A DNA stretch of 27,669 bases, from assembly GCA_036339375.1 (NCBI GenBank), contig JAYZBC010000044.1, forward strand, positions 1 to 27,669. Reading direction: 5' to 3'. Each line of letters opens with the position of its first letter. Within the stretch, counting starts at the first letter, position 1. Positions 16,700 to 23,892 of the stretch are shown in pieces. The position numbers and the translations under genes were made by a program. The notes under the pieces are model-generated. The model made no database searches, was not told where the DNA came from, and saw only the letters and a list, made by a program, of their open reading frames with translations. Source of the DNA: JAYZBC01 sp036339375 (GTDB taxonomy: Bacteria; Pseudomonadota; Alphaproteobacteria; MPNO01; UBA2964).

Positions 16700-17797
16700 T
16701 TATGACTTAGACGGTACTTCTGGTTTTAAAATCCCTGAGCGCTCTAAAACACGTATGAATGAATGAGAAATAAATGGATGCAACCCAAGTTTTATCATTT
16801 TGGATTGGTCCAATTCCACTAACGCAGTTTTTTCTTCCTCATTTAAAAAATTAATAGAGTCTACATAACCCATTGGATCTAATAGATATTTTTTTCTTTC
16901 TTTTTCATTTTTAGTTAATGTATGTAGTGTTTCTGCGAGAACAATTCTTTCGGGATGAATGGGTGGATAATGTGGTGAAAAATGTGTCTTTTTTTTCTGT
17001 TTTGTCCATGAAACAGTGCCATAGTTATGGTGCCAAGTGGGTTCGAAGTTAGTTTGATCAGGAATTCTATCACCTATCATACCACCAGCTACACCCCAAC
17101 ACCTCAATTCAATATTGCCGGTTTGTTCAAGTTTTTCTTCATTGAGAGATAAAAGGTATCCTAAACCCTCTCTGGATATTACTTTCATAAGTGATTTATC
17201 AAATTCAGTATCAGGTCCAGGGTCAGCGTATCTTTCCGTTCCAGGGTAATGAGATAGGCCACCACTGCAGACAACCACTGCACGTAAACCAAGGGAGCTT
17301 ATTCCATTGGCTAATACACGACCAAATGCAACACAACGTTCCATTGAAGGTTGTGGAGGAACATAAGCATTTACAAAAATTGGAATTAAAGGAATGTCAC
17401 TTATGCCTGTAAAATCTAAGGGTATACCGAATGCGTAATCTATTTTTGCATTACTAGTAAAAGCAGGATCAAAATTATTGTTTTGCATATAACGCAATAG
17501 GTTTAGTGAATCATTACTTGCTATTTTATAGGTGTAACTTCTACCTGCAAAATTTCCCTCGGCAATTTTCCCTATATGGAATATAAAACTGGCGTTGCAA
17601 TGTAATAAAAATTGGTCGGCATGATCATTCGCAATAACAAAACACACATCGGGTTTCATTGACTTTAATTTTCTACCTATTTCTTGATTTGAAGTCCTAA
17701 CACGAGCGACTACAGCCGGATCTTCGGATTCGGGAAGGGTCCAAAGTTGCGGAGCATGTGTTGTACAGATTCCACCTAGGATGCCATTATCAACCAT
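16700..17797 (-). CDS. LigB-type extradiol dioxygenase with fused LigA-like C-terminal domain
   Basis: Probable Fe(II) ring-cleaving dioxygenase of the class III (protocatechuate 4,5-dioxygenase) family, 365 residues. Likely iron ligands are His14 (TTHAPQL), His59 (NDHADQF) and Glu230 (GNIELRCW); His183 in SGGLSHYPG is the expected catalytic base. The catalytic domain spans about 5-280. Residues about 302-352 (LLDPMGYVDSINF and LGLHPFISHSFIRVL) resemble the LigA subunit, giving the single-chain arrangement known from gallate dioxygenases such as DesB. The substrate is therefore probably a carboxylated catechol or gallate-like compound (inference). AGGAGG lies 15 bases before the ATG, further than usual. 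The gene is divergent from ssb. Confidence 0.85.
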   Translation of the reverse strand: MVDNGILGGICTTHAPQLWTLPESEDPAVVARVRTSNQEIGRKLKSMKPDVCFVIANDHADQFLLHCNASFIFHIGKIAEGNFAGRSYTYKIASNDSLNLLRYMQNNNFDPAFTSNAKIDYAFGIPLDFTGISDIPLIPIFVNAYVPPQPSMERCVAFGRVLANGISSLGLRAVVVCSGGLSHYPGTERYADPGPDTEFDKSLMKVISREGLGYLLSLNEEKLEQTGNIELRCWGVAGGMIGDRIPDQTNFEPTWHHNYGTVSWTKQKKKTHFSPHYPPIHPERIVLAETLHTLTKNEKERKKYLLDPMGYVDSINFLNEEEKTALVELDQSKMIKLGLHPFISHSFIRVLERSGILKPEVPSKS

Positions 17798-17944
17798 TTT
17801 TTAATTGTTGATCCTCCTGTAAATACGTTTTTTAGTCCTTCATAGGATACAAGATAAATTTTGGTTCTGAAACAATGTTAGGTGATACTTGTAATTTTTT
17901 ACGTTATTATGTGAATAGCTACAGAATAGGAAAGGATGAACGTT

Positions 17945-18400
17945 ATGGCTGGGAGCGTCAATAAGGTTATTTTAGTAGGAAACCTCGGGAGAGATCCTGA
18001 AGTGAGAGCTATGCAAGATGGAAACTCTGTGGTGAATTTGTCAGTTGCAACTTCTGAAACATGGAGAGATAAGAATTCTGGTGAACGTCGTGAACGTACG
18101 GAATGGCATAGGGTTGTTATATTTAATGAAAGACTAGTTGATATCGCCCAAAAATTCCTACACAAAGGTTCAAAGATTTACCTAGAAGGTCAACTCCAAA
18201 CCAGAAAGTGGCAGGATCAATCAGGAATTGACAAATATTCCACAGAAGTCGTTTTACAGAGATTTCGTGGGGAGCTTACGATGTTGGATAGTCGGAATGA
18301 CCCCGATCAACAATTTACTTCTGCGGAAAATAACCAAATTACAAACAATGGCGGTGAAGCTGTTAGCAACAGTGATTTAGATGATGAAATACCATTTTAA
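17945..18400 (+). CDS. ssb: Single-stranded DNA-binding protein
   Basis: Binds single-stranded DNA in replication, recombination and repair. Starting at MAGSVNKVILVG it has 151 residues: an OB fold at about 5-110 (NLGRDPEVR, TEWHRVVIF, KIYLEGQLQTRKWQD), a disordered asparagine- and glutamine-rich linker, and the acidic tip DLDDEIPF that recruits partner proteins. An ATG three codons upstream at 17936 is possible, but AGGA lies 8 bases before 17945 and relatives begin MAGSVNKV, so the inner start is preferred. I saw no LexA-type operator upstream. gyrA follows after about 195 bases. Confidence 0.95.
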   Translation: MAGSVNKVILVGNLGRDPEVRAMQDGNSVVNLSVATSETWRDKNSGERRERTEWHRVVIFNERLVDIAQKFLHKGSKIYLEGQLQTRKWQDQSGIDKYSTEVVLQRFRGELTMLDSRNDPDQQFTSAENNQITNNGGEAVSNSDLDDEIPF

Positions 18401-18503
18401 AGAGTTATAATTTTACATTTTAGTGTTTTAAAATATTCAAAATTAAATTCCTTAAGTTATTGAAACTTAAATAAAAAATCGTTTTCAAAAATTTTGGACC
18501 AGG

Positions 18504-18532
18504 TTGTCTGATTCTAATAGTTTTGTTAGAAT
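18504..18532 (+). promoter_or_regulatory. Candidate gyrA promoter overlapping an inverted repeat
   Basis: TTGTCT (18504-18509) and TAGAAT (18527-18532) are 17 bases apart, a fair sigma70 match. A perfect inverted repeat, ATTCTAA (18511-18517) and TTAGAAT (18526-18532) with an 8-base spacer, covers the -10 box and could be an operator. Transcription would begin near 18539, which favours the gyrA GTG start at 18595 over the TTG at 18523. Found by eye in AT-rich DNA, so chance is possible. Confidence 0.3.
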
Positions 18533-18594
18533 TTGTAAGATTTTTGTACCCTTCTTTTGAGTATAAAAATGATCCTGACGTTGGTATAAAATTA

Positions 18595-21384
18595 GTGACT
18601 ACCGAAACATTAGAACCACATTTTGACATTACTCCGATAGCCATCGAAGAGGAGATGAAGTCTTCCTATCTCGATTACGCGATGAGTGTAATTGTTAGTC
18701 GTGCCTTACCTGATGTAAGGGATGGCTTAAAGCCCGTCCACCGCCGAATTTTATATGCGATGAAAGAAGCGGGGTACGACTGGAATAGAACTTACCGAAA
18801 ATCAGCACGTGTGGTTGGGGATGTTATGGGAAAATACCATCCACACGGCGATACTGCAATTTATGATTCAATGGTCAGAATGGCTCAATCCTTTTCCATG
18901 CGGCGTACTTTAATTGATGGTCAAGGAAACTTTGGTTCAATGGATGGCGATCGTGCGGCTGCCATGAGGTATACCGAAGTGCGCTTGCATCGAGTTGCTG
19001 AAGAATTATTAGAAGATATAAACCAAGATACTGTTGATTTTACTGCCAATTATGATGAAACGGTTGAAGAGCCCAGTGTACTCCCAGCTCGATTTCCTAA
19101 TTTGCTCGTTAATGGTGCTGGGGGTATTGCGGTTGGCATGGCAACTAATATTCCCACGCATAATTTAGGTGAAGTTATTGACGCTTGTTGTGCCATGCTC
19201 GACAATGCAGAAATATCAATAGAACAGTTATTGGAAATTATACCAGGACCCGATTTCCCAACCGGCGGGATAATTATGGGACGCTCGGGTATAATCCAGG
19301 CGTACCACACTGGACGTGGTTCGGTTGTTATTCGTTCCAGAACTGACGTAGAAGAATTCTCAAAAAACCGTGAAGCAATAATTATTAAGGAAATTCCTTA
19401 TCAGATAAACAAATCTCGAATGATTGAACGAATTGCCGAAATGGTTCGGGATAAAAGGATAGAAGGAATTTCTGACATTCGGGATGAATCTGATCGGCAA
19501 GGAGTAAGGGTTGTAATTGAAGTCCGCCGAGATGCGATGGCGGAGGTAGTGCTTAACCAACTGTTTAAATACACCCCCCTCCAAACAAGTTTTGGGATTA
19601 ACATGTTGGCCCTGAATGGAGGGCGCCCAGGCCTTATGAATTTAAAGGAGGTTCTGGGAGCATTTATAGAGTTTCGTGAAGAAGTCATTACTCGACGCAC
19701 AGTTTTTGAATTAGGAAAAGCACGTGATAGAGGACATATTCTCGTCGGATTAGCAATTTCCGTTACAAATATTGATGAAATTATTGAGCTAATTCGGAAT
19801 GCAAAAGACCCAGTGGAAGCGCGCCAAGCACTAATGGAAAAATCTTGGGTTGTCGGCGAAGTTGCTCGTTTAATTCAACTGATGGATGAACCAGAAAGAA
19901 AGATCATTGATGGAACATATCGACTTTCTGAAAAACAAGCTCGAGCAATATTAGACTTACGTTTACAACGTTTGACTGGATTAGAACGAGAAAATATTGC
20001 GAATGATTTGGAGAACATAACAAAAGAAATTTCGGCATTTTTGGAAATTTTAGGTTCTCGAGATAAAGTTCGAACAATTTTGCGTAATGAGTTAATGGAG
20101 GTACGGGAGCGGTTTTCTGATAATCGCCGTACGACGATAGACGATACAGATTTTGAGTCTGATATAGAGGACTTAATCCAACGGGAGGAAATGGTTGTAA
20201 CCGTTACTCATGGGGGTTACATCAAAAGGGTACCCCTTTCCACCTATAGGGCACAAAGACGAGGGGGTAAAGGACGATCTGGGATGGCAACCAGAGACGA
20301 AGATTTTGTTGCGAATGTGTATGTTGTTAACACTCATACACCCGTTTTGTTTTTTTCTTCTCAGGGTACAGTTTATAAACTCAAAGTTTATAAACTACCT
20401 TTGGGTACACCACAGGCACGTGGAAAGGCATTGGTTAATCTATTGCCGTTAAAAGAAACTGAAACAATAACTACTTTAATGCCTTTACCTGAAAATGAAG
20501 AGCTTTGGGATCAACTCGGTGTTATGTTTGCAACCTCTAGTGGTTCAATTAGAAGGAATCGGTTGAGTGATTTTGTAAACGTAATGGCCAATGGTAAAAT
20601 TGCCATGAAACTAAACAAGGGCGATCGGCTTATTGGAGTTGCTGTTTGTGAAAAGGATCAAGATGTTCTGTTAGCAAGCGCAAAAGGTAAATGCATAAGG
20701 TTTCCAACAACGGATGTTAGGATTTTTGCTGGGAGGGCATCCATAGGAGTAAGAGGAATAAAATTGGCCCCAAATGATGCCGTTATTTCGATGTCAATTT
20801 TAACACACGCAAAATTTTCTATCGAAGAACGTGATGCATATTTAAGGCGCCGAAGGGCTGAAAGGGTTGAATTTGAAGAAAATGCTAGCAATTCTAAAGA
20901 AGGTGGTGATACAGAAGTCGAAGAAAACGGGAAGGCAGTAATTTTAACTGAAGACCGGTACGGGGAAATGGTATCCGTAGATCAATTTATTTTAACACTT
21001 ACTGCTAATGGGTATGGAAAAAGAACATCCTCTTACGAATACACAGTTCGAAAGAGGGGTGGCCAGGGAATTGCAAATATAAATCTCAGCACCTCAAAAA
21101 ATAATGCTGTTGTAGCTTCCTTTCCTGTAAAGGATGAAGACCAATTGGTACTAGTTACTGATAATGGCCAAATGATCCGTACTTCAATAAACGAAATAAG
21201 AATAGCAGGTCGTTCAACACGAGGTGTGATTGTTTTTAGAGTTTCCAACGGGGAACAAGTCGTTTCAATAAGCAAATTAAGTGAAGACAGTAATACAAGC
21301 GACTTACTTGAAAATGAAAAACAACCGTTTCCAGTCGCCGAAACACCCAATAAACCAATGGAGATTGGCGAAACAAATGGTTAA
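18595..21384 (+). CDS. gyrA: DNA gyrase subunit A
   Basis: Breakage-reunion subunit of DNA gyrase, which introduces negative supercoils. From the GTG at 18595 it has 929 residues; the frame is open to a TTG at 18523, but relatives begin a few residues before the DITPIAIEEEM equivalent, and a possible promoter covers 18523. The catalytic tyrosine is Tyr126 (AAAMRYTE). The quinolone-determining region reads HGDTAIYD: Thr87 and Asp91 align with E. coli Ser83 and Asp87. The GyrA box QRRGGKG starts the C-terminal DNA-wrapping domain, which contains an acidic insertion near SNSKEGGDTEVEENG. The stop overlaps the coaD start by 8 bases. Confidence 0.96.
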   Translation: MTTETLEPHFDITPIAIEEEMKSSYLDYAMSVIVSRALPDVRDGLKPVHRRILYAMKEAGYDWNRTYRKSARVVGDVMGKYHPHGDTAIYDSMVRMAQSFSMRRTLIDGQGNFGSMDGDRAAAMRYTEVRLHRVAEELLEDINQDTVDFTANYDETVEEPSVLPARFPNLLVNGAGGIAVGMATNIPTHNLGEVIDACCAMLDNAEISIEQLLEIIPGPDFPTGGIIMGRSGIIQAYHTGRGSVVIRSRTDVEEFSKNREAIIIKEIPYQINKSRMIERIAEMVRDKRIEGISDIRDESDRQGVRVVIEVRRDAMAEVVLNQLFKYTPLQTSFGINMLALNGGRPGLMNLKEVLGAFIEFREEVITRRTVFELGKARDRGHILVGLAISVTNIDEIIELIRNAKDPVEARQALMEKSWVVGEVARLIQLMDEPERKIIDGTYRLSEKQARAILDLRLQRLTGLERENIANDLENITKEISAFLEILGSRDKVRTILRNELMEVRERFSDNRRTTIDDTDFESDIEDLIQREEMVVTVTHGGYIKRVPLSTYRAQRRGGKGRSGMATRDEDFVANVYVVNTHTPVLFFSSQGTVYKLKVYKLPLGTPQARGKALVNLLPLKETETITTLMPLPENEELWDQLGVMFATSSGSIRRNRLSDFVNVMANGKIAMKLNKGDRLIGVAVCEKDQDVLLASAKGKCIRFPTTDVRIFAGRASIGVRGIKLAPNDAVISMSILTHAKFSIEERDAYLRRRRAERVEFEENASNSKEGGDTEVEENGKAVILTEDRYGEMVSVDQFILTLTANGYGKRTSSYEYTVRKRGGQGIANINLSTSKNNAVVASFPVKDEDQLVLVTDNGQMIRTSINEIRIAGRSTRGVIVFRVSNGEQVVSISKLSEDSNTSDLLENEKQPFPVAETPNKPMEIGETNG

Positions 21385-21880
21385 TCCTTTAATTGGTGTT
21401 TATCCAGGAACATTTGATCCCGTAACCAGTGGCCATAATGATATCATTTATCGTGCTGCAAAGATTTTGGATAAATTGGTTGTTGGGGTAGCCATTAACA
21501 TAGGTAAAGATCCTCTTTTTTCTCTCGAGGAAAGGCTGAAAATGGTTGAAGCAGAAGCGGTGGCAATGAAAGATGTTTGTAATAAAATTGAAGTTTGTGG
21601 TTTTGATAATTTGCTTGTTGACTTTGCTGGTATGCATAACGCCAAAGTAATAATACGAGGACTAAGAGCGGTATCTGACTTCGACTATGAATTTCAAATG
21701 TCGAGCATGAATGCCAAACTTGGCCCCAATGTTGAAACCATTTGCTTAATGGCCTCGGATAAACACCAATTCATTGCTTCGAGATTAGTAAAAGAAATTG
21801 CTCTGTTAAAAGGAAATGTCTCACAGTTTGTTTCTCCAAGAGTAGAAAAACTTTTAAAGGCAAGAGTAGATGAAAAATAA
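21377..21880 (+). CDS. coaD: Phosphopantetheine adenylyltransferase
   Basis: Transfers AMP from ATP to 4'-phosphopantetheine in coenzyme A synthesis. The 167-residue product starts MVNPLIGVYPGTFDP. The nucleotidyltransferase motif GTFDPVTSGH (11-20) is complete, as are IIRGLRAVSDFDYE and the C-terminal IASRLVKEIA. The frame extends 32 codons into gyrA, but the N-terminus of the family fits the ATG at 21377, which overlaps the gyrA stop in the arrangement ATGGTTAA, with GGAG upstream at about 11-base distance. Translational coupling to gyrA is likely. In many relatives a peptidyl-prolyl isomerase gene follows; here a tRNA gene does. Confidence 0.96.
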   Translation: MVNPLIGVYPGTFDPVTSGHNDIIYRAAKILDKLVVGVAINIGKDPLFSLEERLKMVEAEAVAMKDVCNKIEVCGFDNLLVDFAGMHNAKVIIRGLRAVSDFDYEFQMSSMNAKLGPNVETICLMASDKHQFIASRLVKEIALLKGNVSQFVSPRVEKLLKARVDEK

Positions 21881-21953
21881 ACATTACTCCGTATTGACCA
21901 AAAAGGAGTACCCACATAATCTGCGCGCCATTATTTTACAAATTTAAAAATTG

Positions 21954-22030
21954 GGGCCCGTAGCTCAGCCCGGTAGAGCAGCTGACTTTTAATCAGTTGG
22001 TCACAGGTTCAAATCCTGTCGGGCCCACCA
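21954..22030 (+). tRNA. tRNA-Lys (anticodon UUU)
   Basis: Folds as a full cloverleaf of 77 bases: acceptor GGGCCCG (21954-21960) pairs with CGGGCCC (22020-22026), discriminator A, and an encoded CCA end (22028-22030). The D arm starts GCTC and contains GGTAGA; the anticodon loop CTTTTAA gives anticodon TTT at 21988-21990, reading AAA and AAG; the T arm contains GGTTCAAATCC. It lies 73 bases after coaD. The G+C-richer hydantoinase block begins just downstream, so the gene could have been an integration site, but I saw no duplicated 3' end within the window. Confidence 0.97.
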
Positions 22031-22197
22031 ACTACCGCATTTAATTTTAAAAAGGTAAAACTTTTTAGAACAAATTAGGAAAGGCTTTAGTAAATATAGA
22101 ATTTCCACATTTCTTTTTAAGAAATAAGGAATTAAATTTGCTCGGACCAAAATTAAATAGAAATAGGAGTAATTTTTTACCAAGTTTCCTAGTAATT

Positions 22198-23892
22198 TTA
22201 ATCGTGTCCGTAGTCCTTCTTTGCAGCTTGCGGCGAAACGTAACCATAGTGAATGTCTCTAAGGATAGCATTTTTGGAGCGGTTATCTGCCTCGCCATAT
22301 CCACCTCCACCGCCAGTTTCAACTATCACACGTCCACCGCAGGCAACTTGGCGTTCATCTTTAAGGACAACCTCACCGATTTTTCCGGGTTGTTGGATAA
22401 TCACACTTGACGTTGCACCATTACCACCCCCGAGTATACCCCACGGAGGGCAACGGGACCGTTCAAAACCAGTCGAAACGGTCAACGGTGCTAACACTGT
22501 GTACCGTTTGCTTAAACCGAGGCCGCCACGAAATTCTCCCGGCCCACCTGAATCAGGCCGGAGTTCAAACGCATCAATACGCACCGGGTAACTAGCTTCC
22601 AATACTTCCGCAGGAATAACGCGGGTATCACCGTGACAGTTAGTACGGAATGGGCCCGGGCCATCCATTCCAGCAAGCGCTCCCCAACCGCCATATCCAC
22701 TGTCGTTCATCTGGAATAATGCCCCGGTATTTGGTAGGTTTCCATGAAAGCGCAACGTACAGAAATTTCCAAAATGGGCTGCCGCAGCGAGGTTTGGCAT
22801 GGCTGGCGCCATAGCTCTGATGACCGTATCTATCACAGTAGGCAAGGGCATATTGTAGCGCCCCATAGCAGCGTTATTTGTAGCGCTCAGAATTTTTCCT
22901 GGCGGTAAATTCAGATTAAGAGGTCGGAATGTACCTTCGTTAGCGGGTTCATGCGGGGCCACTAAAAACTTGAAGGCAACCCTAGCGACGGTGTAGCCAC
23001 CACCGCTTATTCCTGAGTTTAGAGGGCCCGTTACTTGATCAGAAATTTTAGAAAAATCAATAGTCATATTGTCGCCAGTTACCTCGACGGCGACCTTAAT
23101 TGGAAGGCGGGTTTCAAGGTTAATACCGTCATCATCAAGAAAAGACTCAGCCTCATAAAGACCATCTGGAATGGATTTAATCGCTTCACGTGCTGCTGCT
23201 TCGGACTGATTCCAAATTGTTTCAACTGCTGCGGTAAGCGTCGCATTGCCATATTGTTCAAAAAGCGCCTGCAACCTTTCGCACCCCATTAAACAGCCGG
23301 CAAGTTGTGCTTCAACATCACCGCTGACGAGGTTAGGAAAGCGTGTATTATTTTCAATCATGCGGTAAATTTCAGGTACGGGTTTCCCTTTTGACCACAG
23401 TTTTATTGTTCGAAATTGAATGCCCTCCTGAAAAATATCGGTTGCGTATTTTGAAATAGAACTCACAACACGGCCACCGATATCAAGCCAGTGCGCCGTG
23501 ATGACCACGAATGCAACGAGTTTCTTTTCTTTTTTTCCTGAAAATACCGGACTGTACATCGCTACATTGTTAAGATGCTGTCCCATAGTGGCGGCATGAT
23601 TGGTGATAATAACATCGCCAGGATAAAGGTTTTCTGGTCCATAAACCTTCAAACCATCGCGGACCGCAGCACCGAGCACGTCGGCAATAAAAATAGGCAT
23701 TCCACCAGTACATTGGCAAATCAGACGGCCTTTAGAATCAAGAAGACCGACCGCATAATCCTTATATTCATAAATCAGCATGCTATAGGCTGTACGTGCT
23801 AAATTTGTATCAATTTCGTCGGCCAGCGTGCTAAAAGCTCCACGGATTACCTCCAGTGTAATGGGGTCAATGCGTTTCCCGGTATTACCCAT
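22198..23892 (-). CDS. hyuB: Hydantoinase B / oxoprolinase B-family subunit
   Basis: Probable second subunit of an ATP-dependent cyclic-amide hydrolase (N-methylhydantoinase/5-oxoprolinase family), or of a related carboxylase. From the ATG at 23892 it has 564 residues, the usual size. Typical features are DPITLEVIRGAFSTLADE at the N-terminus, the glycine-rich NSGISGGGYTVARVA, DSGGPGEFRGGLGL, and a C-terminal glycine-rich run before GYGEADNR. The frame is open 114 codons further upstream, but that part is the hyuA coding sequence read out of frame. The ATG overlaps the hyuA stop by 8 bases (ATGGGTAA), so the subunits are coupled. Base composition is richer in G+C than in the housekeeping genes. 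The substrate cannot be read from sequence. Confidence 0.88.
   Translation of the reverse strand: MGNTGKRIDPITLEVIRGAFSTLADEIDTNLARTAYSMLIYEYKDYAVGLLDSKGRLICQCTGGMPIFIADVLGAAVRDGLKVYGPENLYPGDVIITNHAATMGQHLNNVAMYSPVFSGKKEKKLVAFVVITAHWLDIGGRVVSSISKYATDIFQEGIQFRTIKLWSKGKPVPEIYRMIENNTRFPNLVSGDVEAQLAGCLMGCERLQALFEQYGNATLTAAVETIWNQSEAAAREAIKSIPDGLYEAESFLDDDGINLETRLPIKVAVEVTGDNMTIDFSKISDQVTGPLNSGISGGGYTVARVAFKFLVAPHEPANEGTFRPLNLNLPPGKILSATNNAAMGRYNMPLPTVIDTVIRAMAPAMPNLAAAAHFGNFCTLRFHGNLPNTGALFQMNDSGYGGWGALAGMDGPGPFRTNCHGDTRVIPAEVLEASYPVRIDAFELRPDSGGPGEFRGGLGLSKRYTVLAPLTVSTGFERSRCPPWGILGGGNGATSSVIIQQPGKIGEVVLKDERQVACGGRVIVETGGGGGYGEADNRSKNAILRDIHYGYVSPQAAKKDYGHD

Noticed and set aside
18452..18470. 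Inverted repeat TTAAGTT-N5-AACTTAA between ssb and gyrA
   Set aside because: No T-run follows on the plus strand and the stem is AT-rich; could be chance.
18843..18870. GyrA Thr at the position of E. coli Ser83
   Set aside because: Variation at this position is common between phyla and does not by itself show acquired quinolone resistance.
21885..21910. Inverted repeat TACTCC / GGAGTA between coaD and tRNA-Lys
   Set aside because: Six pairs with a 14-base loop and no T-tract; not supported as a terminator.
22049..22066. Possible hairpin AAAAAG-N6-CTTTTT after tRNA-Lys
   Set aside because: An all-but-A/T stem of six pairs in AT-rich DNA is too weak to call a terminator.
22138..22410. Plus-strand open frame of 90 codons downstream of tRNA-Lys
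   Set aside because: Most of it lies antisense to the conserved C-terminus of hyuB, and it shows no recognisable family; a shadow of the real gene.
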